Below, one piece after another: positions 55,790 through 63,168 of a stretch of 64,000 bases of DNA. A program made the translations under genes and the position numbers. Source of the DNA: Brevundimonas alba (GTDB taxonomy: Bacteria; Pseudomonadota; Alphaproteobacteria; Caulobacterales; Caulobacteraceae); NCBI RefSeq assembly GCF_011927945.1, contig NZ_JAATJM010000001.1, forward strand, positions 1,435,501 through 1,499,500, in the 5' to 3' direction. The notes below the pieces were generated by a model. The model was not told the origin of the DNA. It did not search any database and worked only from the letters and a program-made list of their open reading frames with translations. Every line of letters begins with the position of its first letter. Within the stretch, counting starts at the first letter, position 1.

Positions 55790-56176
55790 CTAGCGCGCGG
55801 GCCGGTCCAGCCAGGCGTCGATCTGACCGACGCCGGAGGCCGTGGTGCGGCGGCGTTCGGTGGCGGATTCCCGCAGGGCCCGTTCCTCTTCGGGCGAACG
55901 CAGGGCGCGGTAGGGCTGCGGCTGGATCGGCTCGGGCTGGCGGGCGGCCTCGATCTCGAGCCGGTTCAGACGGGTTTCGGTCTGAAGCTGACTGGCGAAG
56001 GCCGCGCGCTGGTCGGCCTGGGCCCGCAGGCGGTCCATCTCGTAGCGATGCTGGTCCGCCTGATAGCGGTGGATGTCGACGCCGGGCGCGGTGTAGCGCG
56101 GGGCGGTCTGCGCCTGGACCGATGAGGCGGCGAAGGCGGCGCAGGCCAGGGTCAGGGCGATCAGCGGGCGGGTCAT
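55790..56176 (-). CDS. Hypothetical secreted Arg/Gln-rich protein
   Basis: A 128-residue protein with a signal peptide (MTRPLIALTLACAAFAASSVQA). The mature region is helical and rich in Arg, Gln and Glu (HRYQADQHRYEMDRLRAQADQ, ETRLNRLEIEAARQ), likely a coiled coil. It resembles short Caulobacterales envelope proteins of unknown function. The ATG is chosen for the signal peptide; the open frame extends upstream. Confidence 0.72.
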   Translation of the reverse strand: MTRPLIALTLACAAFAASSVQAQTAPRYTAPGVDIHRYQADQHRYEMDRLRAQADQRAAFASQLQTETRLNRLEIEAARQPEPIQPQPYRALRSPEEERALRESATERRRTTASGVGQIDAWLDRPAR

Positions 56177-56283
56177 GGAGGGAAGATGGTCCCGGAGACG
56201 ATTGTCGGCAAGCGAGGCCGCAACCCGGGGCGTGCGAGGCGGTTGTTGCGGCGACCTCCCGCTATCCAGAAGGAACCCTCCCC

Positions 56284-56880
56284 ATGGCCCAGACCCTGTC
56301 CGGAAAGACCGTCGCCGCACTCGCCACCGATGGCGTCGAGCAGGTCGAGCTGACCGAGCCCGTGAAGGCGCTGAAGGAGGCCGGGGCGACGGTGCACGTC
56401 GTGTCGCTGAAGCCCGGTCAGATCCAGGGCTTCAACCATCTGACGCCGGGTGACAAGATCCCCGTCGACAAGGCGCTGTCGGAGACGGACCCTTCCGCCT
56501 ACGACGCCCTGCTGCTGCCGGGCGGTGTCGCCAATCCGGACCAGCTGCGCGGCAGGGAGGAGGCGGTGAGTTTCGTCCGCGCCTTCTTCGACGCCGGCAA
56601 GCCGGTGGCGGCGATCTGCCATGCGCCGTGGCTGCTGGTGGAAGCCGGGGTTGCGGACGGCCGGACCATGACCGGCTATTCGACCATCCGCACCGATCTG
56701 AAGAACGCCGGCGCGACGGTGGTGGACGAGGCGGTTGTGGTGGACGACGGACTGGTCACCAGCCGCAACCCCGACGACATCCCCGCCTTCTGCGAAAAGA
56801 TGATCGAGGAGTTCGCCGAGGGCCGGCACCGGGGACAGGCGCAGGCGGCGGCGGAAAGCTCTCGCCCCGCGGCGAACTGA
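56284..56880 (+). CDS. DJ-1/PfpI family protein
   Basis: A 198-residue type 1 glutamine amidotransferase-like protein. Nucleophile Cys112 with His113 in AAICHAPWLLVE, acidic residue in ATDGVEQVELTEP, and the GGVANPDQLR loop. Its closest relatives are the PfpI/YhbO/general stress protein 18 group (stress-related deglycase or protease activity is debated). Preceded by a purine-rich GAAGGAACC site. Confidence 0.92.
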   Translation: MAQTLSGKTVAALATDGVEQVELTEPVKALKEAGATVHVVSLKPGQIQGFNHLTPGDKIPVDKALSETDPSAYDALLLPGGVANPDQLRGREEAVSFVRAFFDAGKPVAAICHAPWLLVEAGVADGRTMTGYSTIRTDLKNAGATVVDEAVVVDDGLVTSRNPDDIPAFCEKMIEEFAEGRHRGQAQAAAESSRPAAN

Positions 56881-56891
56881 GGGCCGCGCCG

Positions 56892-57536
56892 CTAGAGCGT
56901 CCAGACGCGGGTGCGTTTGACGGCGGAGTCCTCCAGCTCGCGGGTGGTGGGGACTTCGTATTCGGCCAGCAGCTGGAAGCCTGACTTCGGGAAGTAGGTG
57001 CGCAGGGGATCGCCGACGAGGATGCGGGTTCCCCGTGCGGTGGCGGCGGTGAGCCACGCCAGCACCCGCTCGGCCATCGGCTTTTCGTAAAACACGTCGC
57101 CGGCGCAGATGACGTCGACCTCGGGCGGCGGGGCGTCGAGCAGGTCGTCCGCGGTGAAGGCCAGGGCGACGCCGTTTCCTTCGGCGTTCAGCGCGACGGC
57201 GGCGCCGCAGAAGGGATCGATGTCGGCGCACAGGGTCGAGGCGGCTCCCGCCTTCATCGCCGCGACGCCCACGAGGCCGGAGCCTGCGGCGAAGTCGAGC
57301 ACACGCTTGCCTGCCACTTCGTGCGGATTGTCGAGCAGCCAGCGGGCGAGTCCCTGACCCCCGGCCCAGGCGAAGGCCCAGAACGGCGGCGGCAGGCCCA
57401 TCTCACCGAGCTCCTCCTCGGTCAGCCGCCAGATCGGGGTGATCTCGTCGGCGAGCCAGAGGGAAATCTCCGGCGCGTGAGGCGTCGGCTGAAGGCGGGT
57501 GTTGGCGAGGATGAAGGCGGCGGGGTCAGCGATCAC
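56892..57536 (-). CDS. Class I SAM-dependent methyltransferase (Nnt1/ETFB-KMT-like)
   Basis: A 214-residue methyltransferase. N-terminal ANTRLQPTPHAPEISLWLADEITPIW, PPPFWAFAWAGGQGLARWLLDNP, SAM motif VLDFAAGSGLVGVAA, and acidic motif ADIDPF. The PPPFWAFAWAGGQ stretch is typical of the group that includes ETF-beta lysine methyltransferase and its alphaproteobacterial homologues. Protein methylation is therefore possible; substrate unproven. GTG 57536 overlaps the desaturase stop by 4 bases. Confidence 0.83.
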   Translation of the reverse strand: MIADPAAFILANTRLQPTPHAPEISLWLADEITPIWRLTEEELGEMGLPPPFWAFAWAGGQGLARWLLDNPHEVAGKRVLDFAAGSGLVGVAAMKAGAASTLCADIDPFCGAAVALNAEGNGVALAFTADDLLDAPPPEVDVICAGDVFYEKPMAERVLAWLTAATARGTRILVGDPLRTYFPKSGFQLLAEYEVPTTRELEDSAVKRTRVWTL

Positions 57537-58468
57537 GTGCGGCCGCTGGCTGACCGAAGGACGTCGACATAGCCGGCGGCGACCTCCATCCTCTCGCCCT
57601 GCGGTTTGGTCCGGACGGCGCGGTGGAGGGCGGGGAGCTTCCAGCAGGGGACGTGCATGAACAGGTGGTGCTCGGCGTGGAAATTGACCCAGTAGGGAGC
57701 GATCAGGGCGCGCTCCCACCAGGAGGCGCGGGTGGTGCGGGCGGCGCGGAAGGGGTCTTCGGCCGAGCCCTCGACACAGGCGTGTTCAGCGATGTTGCGC
57801 AGACGGGTGACCATGGGGAACCAGGTCGCCAGCGGCAGCAGCCATAGAGCGAAATACGCCCACCAGACGCCGGCGAGGATGGCGGCGAGCAGCAGGGCGG
57901 CGTTGACCAGCAGGAAGGGCAGCACGGAGCGGCCGGTGACGACAGCCCCCTCGGCGAGGTCTTCCTCGCGGCGACTTGAGAAAGCCTTGAGCGCGAACAG
58001 CACGCGCTGTTTGAAGAAGGTCTGGCCGGTCAGGTCGCGGACGATCTTGCGGTGCAGTGAGGCGCGGGTGACCGGGAAGGGGGCGGAGAGGACGAGGTCC
58101 GGATCCTCGGCCTGCTGGGCGTATTTGTGGTGGCTGAGGTGGTAGGGCCGGTAGAGGGCGAGCGAGGCGCCGACCGGCACGGCGCAGAGCCAGTGGCCAA
58201 GGGCGTCGTTCAGACGGGCCTTCGGCGACAGGCCGCCGTGGGCCGCCTCGTGCATCAGGATGGCGAGGCCTAGCTGGCGCGTGCCGATGACGGCGACGCA
58301 GAGCGGGATCAGGACCGGCCAGATCACGCCGATGGCGGCCGCCAGCAGGATGACGCCCCAGCAGTGCAGGACCAGCAGGGGGCCGGCCCAGGCGGCGCGC
58401 GTCTGGAACGGCGCCCACTCGTCGGGGGTGAATAGGTCCGTCGGACGGGCGCGGGGAGCGGCGGGCAT
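57533..58468 (-). CDS. Membrane fatty acid desaturase
   Basis: A 311-residue di-iron desaturase. The three histidine boxes are His73-x3-His77 in MHEAAHGG, His110-x2-His113-His114 in YHLSHHKY, and HAEHH in the C-terminal third. Two pairs of membrane helices flank them. It introduces double bonds into acyl lipids, or hydroxylates carotenoids in some relatives. The ATG gives the usual family start. Co-transcribed with the methyltransferase. Confidence 0.88.
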   Translation of the reverse strand: MPAAPRARPTDLFTPDEWAPFQTRAAWAGPLLVLHCWGVILLAAAIGVIWPVLIPLCVAVIGTRQLGLAILMHEAAHGGLSPKARLNDALGHWLCAVPVGASLALYRPYHLSHHKYAQQAEDPDLVLSAPFPVTRASLHRKIVRDLTGQTFFKQRVLFALKAFSSRREEDLAEGAVVTGRSVLPFLLVNAALLLAAILAGVWWAYFALWLLPLATWFPMVTRLRNIAEHACVEGSAEDPFRAARTTRASWWERALIAPYWVNFHAEHHLFMHVPCWKLPALHRAVRTKPQGERMEVAAGYVDVLRSASGRT

Positions 58469-58555
58469 AGAGTGGAGGATACGCCGCCTCGCAGGCCTCT
58501 GGAAGGCGACTCGGCCCGGCGAAGGAGTGTCAGGCTGAGCTGACGGAAAGTCAGG

Positions 58556-58583
58556 TTGACACGACACGACGCTAGTGTAAGGT
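58556..58583 (+). promoter_or_regulatory. Sigma-70-like promoter of the membrane protein/Xre operon
   Basis: TTGACA at 58556-58561 and TAAGGT at 58578-58583 with a 16-base spacer. An AGGAGG ribosome site at 58601-58606 lies 7 bases before the ATG, the best Shine-Dalgarno match noticed in the window. Confidence 0.6.
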
Positions 58584-58613
58584 AAGCATGACATCACGTC
58601 AGGAGGACTTGTC

Positions 58614-59018
58614 ATGTTGGCCATGGCCAGAAACAGCACCCCGGCCCATCAGCGCTACGTCGTGCGGACGATGGCCTTCATGAGCGGCTATGTGGCGATT
58701 AACGTGGCGGCCATCTTCGGCGCGTTCGACGACATATCGTCGCCCGTGGCGGCCTGGGCCCTGGCGCTGGCGGTCTCCGCACCGGTGATCGGACAGATCT
58801 GGGCGACGCTGTCGCTGTTGCGGGAGTCGGACGAGTTCGTGCGGGCCGTGACGGCCAAGCAGTTCATTCTGGCTGCGGGCATGGCCATGGCCATCGCCAG
58901 CGTCTGGGGGTTCGGCGAGAGCTACGCCGACGCCTACCACCTGCCGGCCTGGATCATCTATCCGCTGTTCTGGGCCTGCTTCGGCCTGACGGCACCGTTC
59001 GTGAGGAACAGCCGATGA
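58614..59018 (+). CDS. Four-helix membrane protein, hypothetical
   Basis: A 134-residue protein with about four membrane helices (MAFMSGYVAINVAAIFGAF, AAWALALAVSAPVIGQIWATL, FILAAGMAMAIASVWGF, LPAWIIYPLFWACFGL). No known catalytic motif. Its stop overlaps the start of a small Xre regulator (ATGA), the arrangement seen in bacterial modules where the regulator controls its membrane partner. Strong promoter and ribosome site upstream. Confidence 0.8.
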   Translation: MLAMARNSTPAHQRYVVRTMAFMSGYVAINVAAIFGAFDDISSPVAAWALALAVSAPVIGQIWATLSLLRESDEFVRAVTAKQFILAAGMAMAIASVWGFGESYADAYHLPAWIIYPLFWACFGLTAPFVRNSR

Positions 59019-59212
59019 AGAACCGGCTGAAACTGCTCCGCGTCGAGCGGGACTGGACGCAGGGACAACTGGGCGAGGCGCTGGGTGTCTCACGGCAGGC
59101 CGTGAATGCGCTGGAGACCGAGAAGCACGACCCGTCGCTGGACCTCGCCTTCCGCATAGCCGTGCTGTTCGGGCGGCCGGTCGAGGACATCTTCGAAAAC
59201 CCGCACGCCTGA
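59015..59212 (+). CDS. Small Xre-family transcriptional regulator
   Basis: A 65-residue HTH_3 protein consisting only of the DNA-binding domain: MKNRLKLLRVERDWTQGQLGEALGVSRQAVNALETEKHDPSLDLAFRIA, ending VEDIFE. It resembles YozG/YgzD-type regulators. Coupled to the upstream membrane protein gene by a 4-base overlap; probably represses its own operon. Confidence 0.9.
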   Translation: MKNRLKLLRVERDWTQGQLGEALGVSRQAVNALETEKHDPSLDLAFRIAVLFGRPVEDIFENPHA

Positions 59213-59243
59213 CGGCTTCAGGCGCTTTCAAAGGAAACTTCCC

Positions 59244-60188
59244 ATGCTGCATCTCCGTCACTTCGTGGCGCGCTCGACCCTGCGCGCATTGTGCCTGGCC
59301 TCTGCGTCAGTTTTGGTCGCAGGCGTCGCGGTTCTGGCCGTGAGGGCCGAGGCCGCGCCGGTTGCGGCGGTCGCCCAGACCGCCTTCGTGTCCGACCGTC
59401 TCTCGGTCGAGGTGGTGGGTCAGGGTCCGGATGTCGTCCTGATCCCCGGCTTCGCCTCGTCGCGGGAGGTGTGGCGGGCCGAGGCGAACCGGCTGGCGGC
59501 CACGCACCGGGTGCACCTGGTCCAGCTGGCCGGGTTCGCGGGCGAGCCGTGGACGCATGGCGACGGCCCCTATGTCGCGCCGATGGTCGAGGAACTGGCG
59601 CGCTACGTCCGCCAGGCGGGACTGGAGCGGCCGGCGGTGATCGGTCATTCGATGGGCGGGCTGACGGGGGTGCTGCTGGCGCAGGGGCATCCGGAGCTGG
59701 TCGGCAAGGTGATGAGCGTCGACAGTCTGCCGTTCTTCAGCGCCATGTTCGGGCCGCAGGTGACGGCGGAGGCGGCGCGGCCGTTCGCCGATCAGGCGGC
59801 GGCGGGCATCCTGTCGGCGGACGAGGCGGGCTTCCGGGCGCAGCAGACCCAGACCGCGGTCGGACTGATCCGCGATCCGGCGACGCGGGAGGCCATGGTC
59901 GAATGGTCGATGGCCTCCGACCGGCACGGCATGGCGGCGGCGATCCGCGACGTGATGACCACCGACGCGAGGCCGGGTCTGGTGGCGATGACGACGCCGG
60001 TCTGGGCCATCTACGCCTCGGATGCCGACGGCGGCGCGCCGGCGGCCATGGCGGACGCCCTGTGGTCGCGCGAATACGCCCCGCTGCCGGGGGTGAAGCT
60101 GTTCCGCGTCGACGGCAGCCGGCACTTCATCATGGCGGACCAGCCGGCGCGGTTCGCCGAACTGGTGGATCAGTTCCTGGCGGACTGA
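59244..60188 (+). CDS. Secreted alpha/beta hydrolase
   Basis: A 314-residue hydrolase with an N-terminal membrane-targeting or signal segment (about residues 14-38, ending AEA). Catalytic Ser in IGHSMGGLTG, oxyanion region IPGFASSREVW and terminal His in GSRHFIMADQP. Its substrate is unknown; relatives include esterases and haloperoxidase-like hydrolases. The 3' end overlaps the convergent downstream gene by 19 bases. Confidence 0.85.
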   Translation: MLHLRHFVARSTLRALCLASASVLVAGVAVLAVRAEAAPVAAVAQTAFVSDRLSVEVVGQGPDVVLIPGFASSREVWRAEANRLAATHRVHLVQLAGFAGEPWTHGDGPYVAPMVEELARYVRQAGLERPAVIGHSMGGLTGVLLAQGHPELVGKVMSVDSLPFFSAMFGPQVTAEAARPFADQAAAGILSADEAGFRAQQTQTAVGLIRDPATREAMVEWSMASDRHGMAAAIRDVMTTDARPGLVAMTTPVWAIYASDADGGAPAAMADALWSREYAPLPGVKLFRVDGSRHFIMADQPARFAELVDQFLAD

Positions 60189-60664
60189 CCCAGACCGGCC
60201 AGACCGGCGTTGCCGGGCAGGCGGCAGGCGGACACGACGCGCTGGCGCCGCCCCGCCTGTCCCTCGTCGGGAGCCAGATCGAGGCAGTCGACCACCTGCA
60301 TCGGATCGGTGTCGGCGATGATGACCCCGCCGCCCTCGACACAATCGATCTCGAGCAGCGGACCGCCGTCACGTGTGCGGCCGATCACGGCGGCCTCAGC
60401 CACCGTGCAGAGCAGTCCGGCGCGGCCGACGGCGGCGGCGGCCTGCTCGCGCGCCGCGGCGTTCGAGTCGGGCGAGGCAGAGCCGTTGCGGCCGTGGTTC
60501 ATCGCTTCGCGGGAGGCGGCCATGCGGCTGGGCGTCTCGGCCGTGACCCCGAACTGCCCCGGGGTGTAGATGCGGACGCCCTCCGGCGCGCGAGGGGCGG
60601 TCTGCGACCAGGCCGGACCGGCCGCTGCGAGTGCGGCGACGAGCAGGGGGAGGATGATGCGCAT
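60170..60664 (-). CDS. Hypothetical secreted protein
   Basis: A 164-residue protein with a signal peptide (MRIILPLLVAALAAAGPAWS). The mature part includes AAVGRAGLLCTVAEAAVIGRTRDGGPLLEIDC and VVDCLDLAPDE with paired cysteines. The family is unrecognised. The start overlaps the stop of the upstream DUF3298-type lipoprotein gene by one base, so they share a transcript. Confidence 0.72.
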   Translation of the reverse strand: MRIILPLLVAALAAAGPAWSQTAPRAPEGVRIYTPGQFGVTAETPSRMAASREAMNHGRNGSASPDSNAAAREQAAAAVGRAGLLCTVAEAAVIGRTRDGGPLLEIDCVEGGGVIIADTDPMQVVDCLDLAPDEGQAGRRQRVVSACRLPGNAGLAGLGQSARN

Positions 60665-61512
60665 CAGATCACCTGCGACGGCGAGGGCGTGACGTCGCCG
60701 GCCTTGAGCAGCTCCCCGCCGAACTCACCAGCATAGGCGGTGGCGAGCAGGGAGCGGAACAGGGTTGCCGGAATGGCGATCTCGTAGGCCCCCTCGACAT
60801 AGGGTCCGGCCTGATAGGGGCCGACCAGGAAGGTCAGGCCGCCGGCCTTGCCCTGCACCGTGCCGGAGGCGAGCACGAAGGGCGTGGTGGCGATGCGGGG
60901 GCAGGCGAAGGGCTTGCTCTCGAAGGTGATCGAGGCGCCATCCGGGACGCGGGTGCGCTTGGCGGTGTTCAGGGCCGAGCAAAGGGCCTGATCGAGGACG
61001 GTCAGGTCCGCGCCTTTGCGGAACAGGTCCGCGAGGCCGATCTGCCGCTTCAGCGCCTTGTCCCAGAGGATGCCGCTGGTCAGGGTGTTGGGGTGCGCTC
61101 CGCCGGAATAGTCGAGCGAGGACCGCTTCAGGCTGAACAGCTTGCCGGTCTCGGCGGCCGCCGTGATGGTGACGGTGTTCTCGTATTTGGGCTGGTCCGG
61201 GTCGGCGCCGCCTTCGGTGCGGTCGCTCTGGGCCCCGTCGAGATACTGGCGCAGCTTGCGGACCTCCTCGGCGTAAAGGCGGGCGTGCAGATCGGGCTGG
61301 GCCTTGATCGCTTCCGGCAGGGTCAGCTTGACGTCGGCATAGGGGGTCTTTTCCTCGAAGCCGCCGGGGGCCGCGGCGTCGGCGAGGGTGATCTCGGCGT
61401 TGGACCCCTGTTTCGCGGCGGCGGCCTTGGCCGGATCGCGGTCGCGGTTGCAAGCGGACAGGGTGGTCGCGGCGAGGGCTGTCAGGAGCAGCAGTCGGAG
61501 GGGGGAGGTCAT
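60664..61512 (-). CDS. DUF3298/RsiV-like lipoprotein
   Basis: A 282-residue lipoprotein (signal ending TTLSAC, Cys21). The mature part has the PdaC/RsiV-like (DUF4163) domain followed by DUF3298 (SSLDYSGGAHPNTLTSGILWDKALKRQIGLADLF; C-terminal YVEGAYEIAIPATLFRSLL). Such domains occur in anti-sigma factor RsiV and in peptidoglycan-related proteins. Here there is no anti-sigma domain, so a cell-envelope role is inferred. Confidence 0.82.
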   Translation of the reverse strand: MTSPLRLLLLTALAATTLSACNRDRDPAKAAAAKQGSNAEITLADAAAPGGFEEKTPYADVKLTLPEAIKAQPDLHARLYAEEVRKLRQYLDGAQSDRTEGGADPDQPKYENTVTITAAAETGKLFSLKRSSLDYSGGAHPNTLTSGILWDKALKRQIGLADLFRKGADLTVLDQALCSALNTAKRTRVPDGASITFESKPFACPRIATTPFVLASGTVQGKAGGLTFLVGPYQAGPYVEGAYEIAIPATLFRSLLATAYAGEFGGELLKAGDVTPSPSQVI

Positions 61513-61523
61513 GCGGATGTCCT

Positions 61524-62531
61524 TCACAGCGGAAGCTGAACCGAGCCGAGAATGATGGCGAGAAGCAGGATGAAGCCGGCGTCCCTGTTCGAGCGGAACA
61601 GGCGCAGGGCGAGGGCGGGATCGTCGGGGCGCACGTCGCGGGTCTGGCGGAAGAGGTGGGCGGCCCAGGGCAGGAGGGCGACGTAGAAGACCGGGCCGAG
61701 GCTGGCGGTCAGGCCGGCGAGGACGGTGAGGAGGACGGTGGCGAGATAGAAGAGGCCGACGCCGCGGCGGACGTTGGCGCCAAGCCGGCGGGCGGAGGAT
61801 TTCACCCCGACCACGGCGTCGTCCTCGATGTCCTGCAGGGCGTAGATGGTGTCGTAGCCGAGGGTCCAGAACACGCCGCCGAGGTAGAGGAGGAGGGCGG
61901 GGATGCAGAGCAGCACCGGCGAAATGAAGGCCACATTGGTTGTGCCGGTTTCGACAACGCCAGCGACCGTCATGAGCACGCTGCTCCCGAACAGCGCCGC
62001 TGCGAAGCCCATGAGGGCGCCCCAGTTGAAGGTCAGCCCGAGCCAGGCCTGGGGCCACCAGGTGATGCGCTTCATGAAGGGGTAGGCCGCGACGAGGGCG
62101 AGGGAGGCGACGCCGAGCAGGACGGCGACCAGATTGAGGGTCAGAAGGATCAGCAGGCTGACGAGACTGCAGCCGATCAGGAAGGCCCAGGCCTGTTTGA
62201 CGCTGATCCGGCCGGAGGGGATGGGGCGCAGGGCGGTGCGCGCGACCTTCGCATCGATGTCTCGGTCGACGATGTCGTTGAAGGCGCAGCCGGCGGCGCG
62301 CATCAGGCAGGCGCCGAGGGCGAAGCCGACGAGCAGCCAGAGGTCATAGAGGTCAGGCGTCTTGCGATACTGACTGAGCGCGAGGGCGATGCCCTGCCAG
62401 CCGGGGAGAAGCAGGAGCCAGATGCCGATCGGCCGGTCGAAGCGGCCGAGCTTGAGCCACGGCTTCAGGCCTTCCGGCGCATGACGGTCCACCCAGTTCG
62501 ATCCGGCGTCGGGAAGGGGGGCGGAGGTCAT
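61524..62531 (-). CDS. ubiA: 4-hydroxybenzoate polyprenyltransferase UbiA
   Basis: About 335 residues, with roughly nine membrane helices. The two aspartate-rich motifs are N-D-x-x-D-x-x-x-D in AFNDIVDRDIDAKVART and D-x3-D in ALQDIEDDAVVGVKSSA. Attaches the polyprenyl chain to 4-hydroxybenzoate in ubiquinone synthesis. In-frame ATG codons at 62537 and 62531 are both possible starts. The lipoprotein gene begins 11 bases after its stop. Confidence 0.94.
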   Translation of the reverse strand: MTSAPLPDAGSNWVDRHAPEGLKPWLKLGRFDRPIGIWLLLLPGWQGIALALSQYRKTPDLYDLWLLVGFALGACLMRAAGCAFNDIVDRDIDAKVARTALRPIPSGRISVKQAWAFLIGCSLVSLLILLTLNLVAVLLGVASLALVAAYPFMKRITWWPQAWLGLTFNWGALMGFAAALFGSSVLMTVAGVVETGTTNVAFISPVLLCIPALLLYLGGVFWTLGYDTIYALQDIEDDAVVGVKSSARRLGANVRRGVGLFYLATVLLTVLAGLTASLGPVFYVALLPWAAHLFRQTRDVRPDDPALALRLFRSNRDAGFILLLAIILGSVQLPL

Positions 62532-63008
62532 GGCCAAGGTGTAGCGGGTTCCGGGGGCGGGGGTGAAGGGACAAGCACGGGTTTTCGCCGCTTCGGCTGA
62601 AGCGGTGAGCGGGAGGCGTGCGGAGCGCCGGGCCTGCGCCCGGAGAAGAAGAGTTGATTACCGTTTCGACGCAGTCAGACGCTCCGCGCGGAGATTGTTC
62701 GGAAGCTTGCGTCGGGTGGCGGTGTTATCGCCTTACCGCAGCGCCTCCGGCGGGCGGGTCGGCCTTGCGCAGCCGAGCCCCGGACCGGACGAGTATCCCC
62801 CTCGCCCCTGGACCCGCTTCTCCACATCCCGCCGCCAAAGGACGCAAGGCCTCTGCGCCTCCCCTGCGACGGGACGGGAGGAGTATGCGCCGGCGCTCTC
62901 CTATGGCGCGTTCGTGACGCTGGGAAAGTGGTGAAAGCACTCGATTACAGCGTGTTGGCTGTTCAAAGTATGGAGACAGAGGCCGGATTTGCAGCGCAGC
63001 AATCTCTT

Positions 63009-63056
63009 CCTTCTCCCCTCGAGGGAGAAGGTGGGCCGGAGGCCCGGATGAGGGGG
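63009..63056 (+). repeat. Second palindromic repeat family, copy 1
   Basis: TTCTCCCCTCGAGGGAGAAGG followed by GGGCCGGAGGCCC and GGATGAGGGG: two successive hairpins. It resembles REP-like elements common in alphaproteobacteria. The inverted partner is about 60 bases away. Confidence 0.75.
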
Positions 63057-63115
63057 CTTTGTCCTTCAGTCGCGCTGCGTGACGATCAGCGGCTTTCCGG
63101 ATGCGTGAGTGTCTC

Positions 63116-63167
63116 ACCCCTCATCCGCCCCTCCGGGGCACCTTCTCCCGCAAGGGGAGAAGGGAGG
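63116..63167 (-). repeat. Second palindromic repeat family, copy 2 (inverted)
   Basis: The reverse complement of copy 1 with small changes: CCCCTCATCCGCCCCTCCGGGG then CACCTTCTCCCGCAAGGGGAG. Together the two form a long inverted-repeat pair immediately after the aminopeptidase stop, suitable as a 3' stabilising or terminating structure. Confidence 0.75.
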
Positions 63168-63168
63168 C

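Larger units (their letters stand above)
62538..63168. other. Non-coding region
   Basis: About 630 bases between ubiA and the aminopeptidase gene. Open frames here have composition typical of chance GC-rich frames, and none shows domain-like sequence. No tRNA or small RNA fold was recognised. The right third holds two inverted copies of a palindromic repeat (63009-63056, 63116-63167). Confidence 0.6.

Noticed and set aside
62563..62934. Possible small gene in the ubiA-aminopeptidase gap
   Set aside because: Arg/Ser-rich chance frame with no ribosome binding site or domain; competing frames overlap it equally.
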